A DNA stretch of 64,000 bases from Demequina phytophila (GTDB taxonomy: Bacteria > Actinomycetota > Actinomycetes > Actinomycetales > Demequinaceae): the NCBI RefSeq assembly GCF_000971135.1, contig NZ_BBLW01000008.1:124001-188000 (forward strand), read 5' to 3'. The translations under genes were made by a program, and so were the position numbers. A model generated the notes under the pieces. It was given only the letters and a program-made list of their open reading frames with translations. It did no database searches and was not told the origin of the DNA. Positions 46,173-53,708 of this stretch are shown one piece after another. The first letter of the stretch is position 1. Each line of letters starts with the position of its first letter.

Positions 46173-47102
46173 ATGAGCGACATCCCGGCGCAGGTCTCCG
46201 ACCTCATGGATCCGACCCAGTGGCGCGCGATCGAGGGCTTCCCCGACGCGGACATCACGTACCACCGGTGGGTGTCGCGGACCGACGACGGCGAGCGTGA
46301 CCTGCCCGCCGTGCGCATCGCGTTCAACCGGCCCGAGGTGCGCAACGCGTTCCGGCCGCAGACGGTGGACCAGCTGTACCGGGCGCTCGACCACGCGCGG
46401 CAGACGGTCGACGTCGCGGCGATCATCCTCACCGGCAACGGCCCCGCCGCGGACGGCGTGCACGCGTTCTGCTCGGGCGGCGACCAGCGCATCCGCGGCA
46501 AGGACGGCTACCTCTACGAGGGCACCGCGCAGGACGCGCCCGCGTACGGCGGCCGCCTCCACATCCTCGAAGTGCAGCGGCTCATGCGGAACTCCCCCAA
46601 GGTCACCATCGCGGCGGTCAACGGGTGGGCGGCCGGCGGCGGGCACTCGCTGCACGTGGTCGCGGACCTCTCCATCGCCAGCCGCGAGCACGCGCGCTTC
46701 AAGCAGACCGACGCCAACGTCGGCAGCTTCGACGCCGGCTACGGCAGCGCGCTGCTGGCACGCCAGGTGGGCGACAAGCGGGCGCGGGAGATCTTCTTCC
46801 TCGCCCGGGAGTACTCGGCGGACGATGCCGCGGCCTGGGGGGCCGTCAACGAGGCGGTGCCGCACGGGGACCTGGAGTCGACGGCGCTCGAATACGCGAA
46901 GGTCATCGCGACCAAGTCGCCGCAGGCGATCCGCATGCTGAAGTTCGCGTTCAACCTCGCCGACGACGGCCTCGCCGGCCAGCAGGTGTTCGCCGGCGAG
47001 GCGACCCGCATGGCCTACATGACGGACGAGGCGCAGGAGGGGCGCGACGCGTTCCTCGAGCGCCGCGAGCCCGACTGGACGCGGTTCCCGTACGCGTACT
47101 GA
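46173..47102 (+). CDS. menB: 1,4-Dihydroxy-2-naphthoyl-CoA synthase
   Basis: Crotonase-fold enzyme of 309 residues that closes the naphthoquinol ring. RIAFNRPEVRNAFRP, FCSGGDQRIRG (oxyanion loop with MenB-specific Gly-Gly-Asp-Gln) and VNGWAAGGGHSLHVV identify MenB, as does the C-terminal DAFLERREPDWTRFPY. The ATG at 46173 has GGAG upstream and TACGCT eight bases before it. Upstream in-frame starts lie in the palindromic repeat and are rejected. Confidence 0.96.
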   Translation: MSDIPAQVSDLMDPTQWRAIEGFPDADITYHRWVSRTDDGERDLPAVRIAFNRPEVRNAFRPQTVDQLYRALDHARQTVDVAAIILTGNGPAADGVHAFCSGGDQRIRGKDGYLYEGTAQDAPAYGGRLHILEVQRLMRNSPKVTIAAVNGWAAGGGHSLHVVADLSIASREHARFKQTDANVGSFDAGYGSALLARQVGDKRAREIFFLAREYSADDAAAWGAVNEAVPHGDLESTALEYAKVIATKSPQAIRMLKFAFNLADDGLAGQQVFAGEATRMAYMTDEAQEGRDAFLERREPDWTRFPYAY

Positions 47103-47114
47103 CGACCATCCTGG

Positions 47115-47237
47115 TCACCCGGCTGTGGGTCCCAGCCCGTCGGCCACGACGCCCTCCCACGCTTCGGCATCGTCCGACCCCGCCCATTCGACCATCGCTT
47201 CCGTGAACTGCTCCACCAGCGCGTCCTCGTCGTCCAT
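47115..47237 (-). CDS. Possible 40-residue acidic protein
   Basis: A short minus-strand frame downstream of the sirtuin gene begins MDDEDALVEQFTEAMVEW and ends in a Gly-rich tail; it is acidic and mostly helical by composition. A GTG four codons upstream (47249) is an alternative start. No ribosome site is visible and it contains a copy of the dispersed 9-mer. It could be a remnant or chance frame. No family is recognised. Confidence 0.25.
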   Translation of the reverse strand: MDDEDALVEQFTEAMVEWAGSDDAEAWEGVVADGLGPTAG

Positions 47238-47264
47238 GAATTCGATCACTACATGGCGCCGCGC

Positions 47265-47978
47265 CTACGTGCCCAGCCACTCCTCCACGAGCGCCGGCAC
47301 CGCCTCCTCGATGGGCTCCCGCACCACGAGCGACGCGTCCGCGTCGTACGCCGTGGGCGAGGCGTTGACGATCACCAGCGACGCGCCCGCCGCGAGCGCC
47401 GAGCCCGCGAACATCGCCACCGGGTACACCTGCAGCGTGGTGCCGATCGCGACGAACAGGTCGCACGTGCGGGCCGCGCGCGAAGCGCGGTCCAGGTCCT
47501 CCTCGCGCAGGGCCTCCCCGAAGTACACGACGTCGGGCTTGAGGATCCCGCCGCAGTACGGGCACCGCGGATCCGGGTCGACGTCGAGCGCAGCCACCAC
47601 CTCGCGCGTCGGCAGCGCGAAGCCGCAGCCCAGGCACGAGGTCGAGGCGAGGGCGCCGTGCATCTCGACCACGGCATCGTCCGGCGTGCCGGCGGCCTGG
47701 TGCAGGCCGTCGATGTTCTGGGTGAGCACGGTCCGGCAGGCGCCCGCCTCGACCAGCCTCGTGAGGGCACGATGCGCGGGAGACGGGCGTGCACCCCAGG
47801 CCGGGTGCGTGGCCCAGTCGCGCCACCCCTCGATGCGCGCGTCGCGGTCACCGGTGAACACGTCGATCTCGAGCAGGCGCGCCTTGTCGGGGTTCCGCGT
47901 CCACACGCCGTCGGGGCCGCGGAAGTCGGGGATGCCCGCGCTGGTCGAGAGCCCGGCGCCCGTGAGGACGGTGATCAC
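47265..47978 (-). CDS. Sir2-family NAD-dependent deacylase
   Basis: Cytoplasmic sirtuin of 237 residues. NAD is bound by VLTGAGLSTSAGIPDFRG at the N-terminus and by TQNIDGLHQAAG; the catalytic His is in VVEMHGAL. Four zinc cysteines occur as CLGC and CPYC. The GTG at 47978 has CACCAT six bases upstream; a GTG at 47996 would add six residues. It should remove acetyl or longer acyl groups from lysines using NAD. It is divergent from the metzincin gene and shows no link to the men genes around it. Confidence 0.92.
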   Translation of the reverse strand: MITVLTGAGLSTSAGIPDFRGPDGVWTRNPDKARLLEIDVFTGDRDARIEGWRDWATHPAWGARPSPAHRALTRLVEAGACRTVLTQNIDGLHQAAGTPDDAVVEMHGALASTSCLGCGFALPTREVVAALDVDPDPRCPYCGGILKPDVVYFGEALREEDLDRASRAARTCDLFVAIGTTLQVYPVAMFAGSALAAGASLVIVNASPTAYDADASLVVREPIEEAVPALVEEWLGT

Positions 47979-48060
47979 CGTTCCATGGTGGCGCACGCGC
48001 ACGCGCGACGCCTGGTGAGGGATGCGCCACACGCCGCATCTCCCCTGGTCGGGAAGCCGA

Positions 48061-48066
48061 TAACCT
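48061..48066 (+). promoter_or_regulatory. Probable -10 element (metzincin gene)
   Basis: TAACCT lies six bases before the GTG at 48073, and no ribosome site is present. Confidence 0.5.
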
Positions 48067-48072
48067 CGGCGC

Positions 48073-49962
48073 GTGACCCGCACCGCCAGGCCCGCCGCCC
48101 GCACGCTCCTGTCCGCCTCGCTCGCGCTCGCGCTGACCGCCTCCGCGGTGGCCAGCGCCTCCGCCGGCAGCTTCGCGGCCGACGGCCGCGCGACGGTGAG
48201 CGGCGATCTGCTCGAGGTGATCATCGAGACCGAGGGTCAGAGCACCACGGGGCACGTCCTGGTGGACGCCGAGGGCGTGGTCACCGAGGTCGAGGGCGAC
48301 GCGCTCGAGGACATCGCGTCCGGCGCAGGCGTGCGCGCCACGGTCGAGGAGACCGTCGACGGCACCCAGGTGCTCGCCGCTACGGTGATCGAGCCCCTCG
48401 AGGCGACCGTGAAGGTCGCGAACCACGCGGCTTACGTCGTCACGGTGAACGACCCCCTCTCCGACGACGACGTCTCCCTCACCGACGCCATCGCCGACAC
48501 GGAGGCGGCGCTCGCCTACTGGATGCGCGAGAGCCGTGGCGCTATCCCGACCTTCGCCGTCGCGGGGTCGGACACGCTCACCCTGAAGGGGTCGTGCGAC
48601 AGGGCGCTCGACGTGCTGTGGACCCAGGCCGCGGCGCTGTTCCCGACCGCCAGCTTCGCGAGGGGACGCGACCACCTGATCGTGTACACGCCCGAGGATT
48701 GCGACTTCCCCTACGCGGGCGTGGCCAACGTGGGGTCGATGGCGACGGGCGGCTACATCCACATCGCGGAACGCGGCCTCGCCGTGACCGCGCACGAGAT
48801 CGGCCACCACCTCGGCCTCGGCCACAGCAATCTCCTCTGGGGCGACGGCTACTCGTCGAGCAACTACGGCCTCGCCGAGTACTACGGCGCGTACAGCCCG
48901 ATGGCGTTCGCGTTCGACGGCTTCACGCCGGCGAACCTCGACGCCGGCTACCGCCACCTCCTCGACCTCCCGGGTGCGGACACGCAGACGCAGACGCTCA
49001 CGCTGACCGCGGGCGACCCGGAACCCCAGGTGGCGACCATCGGTGCTGCCGCGGCGGAGGAAGGCACCACCGCCGTCACCTTCCGCGACGACCAGGGCCT
49101 GCGGTACTTCATCGACTATCGCGACGGCACCGCCGAGGACTCCGAGGCGTTCTTCTCGGCGACGAACGCCCGGCTCGCACCGGCCCGCGGCTACACCGCG
49201 CACTACGCCCCCGGCGTCGTGATCACCGCGATCGAGCCGGGCTACATCGACCAGTACGTCATCGGCGAGGACGACGGCTCCGGCGCCCTGCAGACCTCGT
49301 TCGGCGCGGGCGACACCTTCGTGGACCCCATGGGGCGCTTCACGCTCGACGTCACCGCGGTGACCGCCGACGCGGCGACCGTCGCGATCACCGCGGGCCC
49401 GCGGAAGTGGTCGGCGACCACGGCGACCGCGTCCAAGGCCCCGTACGGCAGCGGCGGCAAGGTGACGGTGGCGGTCGCCGGCAAGTACCGCTCGACGGGG
49501 AAGGTCACCCTGGCCTACAGGTCGCAGAGCTGGACCAGGAAGCTCGACTTCGCGGGCAAGGCCACGTTCACCCTGCCGACCAACTGGAAGCCCGGCACCC
49601 GGACGCTCACCGCCAGCTACGCGGGCTCCCTCGCGTCGCACCCGTCGGAGACCACGGTGAAGGCCACCGTCACCAAGGCGACCCCCAAGGTCACCGCCGT
49701 GCGGAAGTCCGCCGTCACGAAGGGCTCCCGCGCGACCCTCGTCGCCACCGTCGCCAGCGACGTCGCACGCGAGACCGGCCAGGTGCAGGCCTACGTGGGC
49801 GGCAAGGCCGTCTCCGCCAAGGTGACGCTGGTGAGGTCCGGCTCGGTCTACAAGGCGCGTTTCAGCACGTGGAGGCTTCCCGAAGGACGGATCGCGATCA
49901 AGTACTACGGCAACGCGCTCCTCGCGCAGAAGAGGGCCGGGACCGGCCTCTACGCCCGCTGA
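48073..49962 (+). CDS. Secreted metzincin metalloprotease with Ig-like repeats
   Basis: This exported protein has 629 residues. The signal peptide (to about residue 32) is followed by an N-terminal domain and a zinc protease domain with the full metzincin motif HEIGHHLGLGH (241-251) and a Met-turn SPMAF (Met277). A beta-rich middle follows (about 330-440). The last 190 residues form about two Ig-like (Big_3-type) repeats, each with strands such as GGKVTVAVAGKY, GTRTLTASYAGS and EGRIAIKYYGN. The repeats probably bind the cell wall or glycans. Substrate is unknown. It is transcribed alone, interrupting the men cluster. Confidence 0.82.
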   Translation: MTRTARPAARTLLSASLALALTASAVASASAGSFAADGRATVSGDLLEVIIETEGQSTTGHVLVDAEGVVTEVEGDALEDIASGAGVRATVEETVDGTQVLAATVIEPLEATVKVANHAAYVVTVNDPLSDDDVSLTDAIADTEAALAYWMRESRGAIPTFAVAGSDTLTLKGSCDRALDVLWTQAAALFPTASFARGRDHLIVYTPEDCDFPYAGVANVGSMATGGYIHIAERGLAVTAHEIGHHLGLGHSNLLWGDGYSSSNYGLAEYYGAYSPMAFAFDGFTPANLDAGYRHLLDLPGADTQTQTLTLTAGDPEPQVATIGAAAAEEGTTAVTFRDDQGLRYFIDYRDGTAEDSEAFFSATNARLAPARGYTAHYAPGVVITAIEPGYIDQYVIGEDDGSGALQTSFGAGDTFVDPMGRFTLDVTAVTADAATVAITAGPRKWSATTATASKAPYGSGGKVTVAVAGKYRSTGKVTLAYRSQSWTRKLDFAGKATFTLPTNWKPGTRTLTASYAGSLASHPSETTVKATVTKATPKVTAVRKSAVTKGSRATLVATVASDVARETGQVQAYVGGKAVSAKVTLVRSGSVYKARFSTWRLPEGRIAIKYYGNALLAQKRAGTGLYAR

Positions 49963-49977
49963 CGCCGACCTCGCTCC

Positions 49978-51066
49978 CTACGAGATGTTGATCGACGTCG
50001 CGTTGTAGACGCCCTCGTTGGGCACCAGCTCGAACCAGGTCTTGCCCGCGGCCAGCTCGACCGGGTCGCCGCTCTTGGTCGTGAGCACGAACGGGTCGTA
50101 CTGGCCCTTCTTGCTCCACTTGATCGGGAGGTACGAGCTCGCCGTCGCGACGTAGCCCTCGCCCGAGCGTCCCGCCACCAGCGTCTCCGGCACCGACGAC
50201 GTCGACGATCCCGACGTGTACTGCACCGTCACCCACAGCATCACCACGTTGGTGGCGGAGAGCTGCGTGCCGTCCGTGGTGACGTGCGGCGCCCCCGCCT
50301 CGTAACGCTTCCACGTCTTCGAGGACGCGTCCCACCGCCACTGAGGGTGAGCCATCGAGGACATGGTGATGTCGATGGTCGAGGCCTTCTTACCGTCCTG
50401 CTTCGCCGTCGCCTCCGAGGCCGGGTAGGCGATCTCCCACTGCTGCTCCGGCGCCTTCGCGCCCTCGGACTGCGCGGCGAAGTCCTCCGGGTAGCCGTGG
50501 AGGTTGTGCGGCGCGGGCTTGTCGCTGGTGCGGTAGAACCCGTAGTCGCCCAGGTCCTGGGTCACCACCACCTGGCCCGAGTTGACGGTGTCCGCGATGA
50601 AGCGGCCCTGGGCGCCGGAGAACACCAGCGGACCCGCGAGGGACCCCATGATGTTGCGGTCCATGGGTCGCATCGAGCGGATGGGGCCCACCGAGTCGGG
50701 GTACTTCGACTGGAACACCGCGATGAGCCGCGAGATCCCGTACTCGACGTACTCCTCGAACACCACGTCGGCCTGGTCGAGGTTCTCCTGCGGGCGCGCC
50801 TCGGCCGTGTTCTCGATCTTGATCGACAGCGCCGGTCGCGACAGCGCGGACGCGGACGCCTTCGACGCATCCAGGCCGGTCAGGGGCCACGCGACCTCGG
50901 GGCGCGGGTCCTCGGGCGCGGGCGGCAGCGCGACCGCGGAGACCGCGGGCGACGAGTCGATCGACACGGTCGAGGTGGGCCCGCTCTGCGAGGACGGCGA
51001 GCACGCCGCGAGGGTCACCATGGCGGCCGCCGCCGCGAGCGCGCCGACGAGGCGGGTGGTCTTCAT
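49978..51066 (-). CDS. DUF3048 (YerB-like) lipoprotein
   Basis: This is a 362-residue lipoprotein. Signal and lipobox TLAACS place the lipidated cysteine at 22. A Ser/Thr/Pro-rich linker precedes the two DUF3048 domains, marked by LDQADVVFEEYVEYGISR, GPIRSMRPMDRNI and, at the end, LAAGKTWFELVPNEG. YerB-like proteins are outer-surface proteins of unknown function in Gram-positive bacteria. The ATG at 51066 is seven bases after TACACT. It is divergent from menE with a gap of only 36 bases. Confidence 0.88.
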   Translation of the reverse strand: MKTTRLVGALAAAAAMVTLAACSPSSQSGPTSTVSIDSSPAVSAVALPPAPEDPRPEVAWPLTGLDASKASASALSRPALSIKIENTAEARPQENLDQADVVFEEYVEYGISRLIAVFQSKYPDSVGPIRSMRPMDRNIMGSLAGPLVFSGAQGRFIADTVNSGQVVVTQDLGDYGFYRTSDKPAPHNLHGYPEDFAAQSEGAKAPEQQWEIAYPASEATAKQDGKKASTIDITMSSMAHPQWRWDASSKTWKRYEAGAPHVTTDGTQLSATNVVMLWVTVQYTSGSSTSSVPETLVAGRSGEGYVATASSYLPIKWSKKGQYDPFVLTTKSGDPVELAAGKTWFELVPNEGVYNATSINIS

Positions 51067-51073
51067 GCCGACG

Positions 51074-51079
51074 AGTGTA
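51074..51079 (-). promoter_or_regulatory. Probable -10 element (DUF3048 gene)
   Basis: TACACT on the minus strand lies seven bases before the ATG at 51066. The menE -10 (51090) is only ten bases away on the other strand. Confidence 0.45.
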
Positions 51080-51089
51080 GGCGCGGCAA

Positions 51090-51095
51090 TAGGCT
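51090..51095 (+). promoter_or_regulatory. Probable -10 element (menE)
   Basis: TAGGCT lies seven bases before the GTG at 51103, without a ribosome site. Confidence 0.45.
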
Positions 51096-51102
51096 GTTCC
51101 GC

Positions 51103-52113
51103 GTGACCTACGCGCGCCTCGCCGACGATCCGTTCGCCGCGGTGGACGATGCGCTGGCCGGGCGGGCGGACGGCGTCGCCGCCGCGACGTCCGGGTCCAC
51201 GGGCGCGCCCCGGGAGGTCCTGGTGCCCGCCTCCGCGATCCGCGCGAGCGCGGAGCTGACCGCGGCGCGGCTCGGCGGCGAGGCCGCCTGGCTGCTCGCG
51301 ATCCCCGCGACGCGGATCGGCGGCGCGATGGTGGTGGCACGTGCCCGACTGGCCGGCACGCCCCTGGCGACGCTGCCCGCGGGCCCGTTCACCGCATCGG
51401 CCTTCGCGGACGCCACCGCCGCCCTGCCCCCGGGCCGCCGGCACGTGTCGCTGGTCCCCACCCAGGTGCGCCGCCTGCTCGCGGACGCGGAGGGACGCGA
51501 TGCCCTCGCCACCTATGACGCCGTGCTGGTGGGCGGCGCGGCGCTGCCCGAGCGCGGCGCGCCCGCGAACCTGGTGCGCACGTACGGCATGAGCGAGACG
51601 TCGGGCGGCTGCGTGTACGACGGCGTCCCGCTCGACGGCGTGGGCGTCCGGATCGACGGCGACGGCCGGATCCTGCTGTCCGGTCCCACGCTCGCCGCCG
51701 GGTACGCCGACGGCGACGGGTCCGCCTTCATCGAGATCGACGGCGTCCGCTGGTTCCGCACGTCCGACGTGGGCGAGCGGCGCGCGGACGGCCGCCTCGC
51801 CGTGCTCGGCCGCGCGGACCACGTCATCAACACGGGCGGGGTGAAGGTCCACCCGCAGCGCATCGAGCTCGCGCTCGAACGTGCCGGCGCGACCGCGGTC
51901 GCGGTGGTGGGCATCCCCGACGCGGAGTGGGGCGAGGCCGTGGTCGCGGTGGTCGAGGGGCGGGTGGACGATGCGGCGGTCGCCGCCGCGCTGGAAGGCC
52001 TCGCCCCGTACGAGCGTCCCAAGCGCATCGTCCATGCGCCGGTGCCCCGCACCGCGGGTGGGAAGATTGACCGGCCGGCCACGCGTGCGCTGGCGAGCGA
52101 GGAGGACCGATGA
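51103..52113 (+). CDS. menE: o-Succinylbenzoate-CoA ligase, short form
   Basis: AMP-forming ligase of 336 residues. The P-loop ATSGSTGAPREV lies near the N-terminus, followed by TYGMSETSGG, RTSDVG and the C-terminal GKIDR with its catalytic lysine. It is about 120 residues shorter than E. coli MenE because the usual N-terminal subdomain is missing, which is normal for actinobacterial MenE. The stop overlaps the menA ATG by four bases, so MenE and MenA are translated together. Confidence 0.93.
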   Translation: MTYARLADDPFAAVDDALAGRADGVAAATSGSTGAPREVLVPASAIRASAELTAARLGGEAAWLLAIPATRIGGAMVVARARLAGTPLATLPAGPFTASAFADATAALPPGRRHVSLVPTQVRRLLADAEGRDALATYDAVLVGGAALPERGAPANLVRTYGMSETSGGCVYDGVPLDGVGVRIDGDGRILLSGPTLAAGYADGDGSAFIEIDGVRWFRTSDVGERRADGRLAVLGRADHVINTGGVKVHPQRIELALERAGATAVAVVGIPDAEWGEAVVAVVEGRVDDAAVAAALEGLAPYERPKRIVHAPVPRTAGGKIDRPATRALASEEDR

Positions 52114-52979
52114 CCACCACCGCCGACTGGATCGCGGGCGCCCGCCCGCGGACGCTCTGGACCGGCGCCGTGCCCGTGATCGTGGGCTCCGCGGCCGCCA
52201 TCGCGGAGGACGGCTTCCGGCTGGTCCCGGCGCTGCTCGCGCTCGGCGTGGCGCTCGCGCTGCAGATCGGGTCGAACTACGCGAACGACTACTCGGACGG
52301 GATCCGCGGCACCGACATCGACCGGATCGGGCCCGAGCGCCTGGTCGCGTCGGGCAAGGCGCTGCCCTCCTCGGTCAAGCGTGCGGCGTACCTGGCGTTC
52401 CTGGCAGGCGCCCTGCTGGGGCTCGCGCTCGTGGTGTACGTGAGCATGTGGTGGCTGCTGGCAGTCGGCGCGGTGGCGATCGTCGCGGCATGGACCTACA
52501 CCGGGTCCTCCCGGCCGTACGGATACGCGGGCTGGGGCGAGGTCAGCGTCTTCATCTTCTTCGGGCCGGTCGCGGTGCTCGGCACCATGCTGACCCAGGC
52601 GGGTCATGTCACGTGGTGGGCGGTGGTGGCGTCCGTGGGCGTGGGGCTCTACGCGGTCGCCCTGCTGCTGGTCAACAACATCCGCGACCTCGAGACCGAC
52701 GCGCTCGCGGGCAAGCGGACGCTGGCGGTGAAGGTGGGCGAGCTGCGCGCGCGCCAGCTGTTCGCCGCGTCCGTGACGCTGCCCGTGGTGCTGTCCGTGG
52801 TGGTCGCGTTCGCGCACCCGTGGGTGCTGATCTCCACGGTGGTCGCGCTGCCGTCCGTGATCATCGCGTTCGGGATGCGGATGGGCGCGTCGGGCAGGAA
52901 CTTCGGCGTGATGTTCCAGGGGATCAGCGGCGTGGGGCTCGCGTACGGGCTGCTGCTGGCGGTCGGGCTCGCGCTGTAG
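52110..52979 (+). CDS. menA: 1,4-Dihydroxy-2-naphthoate polyprenyltransferase
   Basis: UbiA-family membrane prenyltransferase of 289 residues and about eight to nine helices. The first Asp-rich motif is NYANDYSDGIRGTD, the second NNIRDLETDALAGKRTL, both on the cytoplasmic face. It joins the polyprenyl tail made by the synthase at 22-23 kb to dihydroxynaphthoate. WIAGARPRTLWTGAVPVIVG at the N-terminus is typical of MenA. It is coupled to menE and convergent with the DUF4229 gene. Confidence 0.96.
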   Translation: MTTTADWIAGARPRTLWTGAVPVIVGSAAAIAEDGFRLVPALLALGVALALQIGSNYANDYSDGIRGTDIDRIGPERLVASGKALPSSVKRAAYLAFLAGALLGLALVVYVSMWWLLAVGAVAIVAAWTYTGSSRPYGYAGWGEVSVFIFFGPVAVLGTMLTQAGHVTWWAVVASVGVGLYAVALLLVNNIRDLETDALAGKRTLAVKVGELRARQLFAASVTLPVVLSVVVAFAHPWVLISTVVALPSVIIAFGMRMGASGRNFGVMFQGISGVGLAYGLLLAVGLAL

Positions 52980-52980
52980 A

Positions 52981-53259
52981 TCAGCTCTTCGCGTCGGCGT
53001 CGTGGTCGGAGTCCGCGCCGATCTCCGCGTCCTCCTCGGCGTCCGCCTCGCGCAGGCCCCTCTCGCCGCGGGAGATCCAGCCGTCCATCTGGCGGGCCGC
53101 GCGCACGCGCAGGCCGGGCAGCATCAGGTAGGACACCAGCCACGCGAGCACGAACGCGGCGATGATCGCGATGACGTCCCACCAGCCCACCAGCCAGAGG
53201 CCGAACACGATGGTGGCGAAGATGCCCGTACGGGTACCCCAGTAGGCAAGAACGCTCAT
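52981..53259 (-). CDS. DUF4229 small membrane protein
   Basis: A 92-residue protein with two membrane helices (about 6-24 and 28-48) followed by RAARQMDGWISRGERGLREAD and a strongly acidic C-terminus. The pattern fits DUF4229, a family of unknown function found next to menA in actinomycetes. The ATG at 53259 follows TACCGT by six bases on the minus strand. It is divergent from the PLDc_N-like gene with overlapping promoters. Confidence 0.82.
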   Translation of the reverse strand: MSVLAYWGTRTGIFATIVFGLWLVGWWDVIAIIAAFVLAWLVSYLMLPGLRVRAARQMDGWISRGERGLREADAEEDAEIGADSDHDADAKS

Positions 53260-53265
53260 GCGTCA

Positions 53266-53271
53266 ACGGTA
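53266..53271 (-). promoter_or_regulatory. Probable -10 element (DUF4229 gene)
   Basis: TACCGT on the minus strand, six bases before the ATG at 53259. It lies only seven bases from the opposing -10 at 53279. Confidence 0.5.
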
Positions 53272-53278
53272 CCCGGCG

Positions 53279-53284
53279 TACGCT
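53279..53284 (+). promoter_or_regulatory. Probable -10 element (PLDc_N-like gene)
   Basis: TACGCT, six bases before the ATG at 53291. Back to back with the DUF4229 promoter. Confidence 0.5.
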
Positions 53285-53290
53285 TGATCG

Positions 53291-53584
53291 ATGGGCCGCA
53301 TCCTCCCCCTCCTGATCTACCTGGGCCTCACCACGTACGCGCTCTCGGACGCGTTGCAGCGCCCCGAGAAGGCCCCGTACGGCGTCTCCAAGTGGATGTG
53401 GGCGGCGATCATCGTGCTGCTGCCCTATGTGGGAGCGATCGGCTGGATCCTGCTCAGCCGGCTGCGCCCGGACATCGGCCCCGAGCGCCGCTCGCAGCCC
53501 GTCGCCCCCGACGACGACCCCGAGTACCTCGCGTGGCTGCGCGATCAGGCGCGGCGCAAGAGGCAGAGCGGCGAGGGGCGCTAA
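53291..53584 (+). CDS. PLDc_N-domain small membrane protein
   Basis: A 97-residue protein with two helices (about 4-20 and 38-56). The sequences YALSDALQRPE and IVLLPYVGAIGWIL match the 'phospholipase D nuclease N-terminal' domain, which here occurs alone with no phospholipase part. The hydrophilic C-terminus ends in DDDPEYLAWLRDQARRKR. Stand-alone PLDc_N proteins are common in actinomycetes near cytochrome c assembly and men genes and have no known function. Confidence 0.85.
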   Translation: MGRILPLLIYLGLTTYALSDALQRPEKAPYGVSKWMWAAIIVLLPYVGAIGWILLSRLRPDIGPERRSQPVAPDDDPEYLAWLRDQARRKRQSGEGR

Positions 53585-53595
53585 CCCTCGGTCCT

Positions 53596-53657
53596 GCATG
53601 CAGGATCACCCTCGAGGCAGTCCTGCATACGGGTCGCGCCGACCCGTATGCAGGACC
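53596..53657 (+). repeat. 62-bp palindromic repeat, copy 2
   Basis: Same layout and length as the copy at 46052: GCATGCAGGATC, a 14-base variable spacer, then a perfect 17-bp hairpin (53620-53636 against 53640-53656, loop CGC). It lies between convergent genes, where it may also end transcripts. Confidence 0.8.
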
Positions 53658-53708
53658 GTTGAGTCGGTGGTCCGGCGGCACGCGGCGCGACCCGGCGTCC
53701 GCCGCGTT

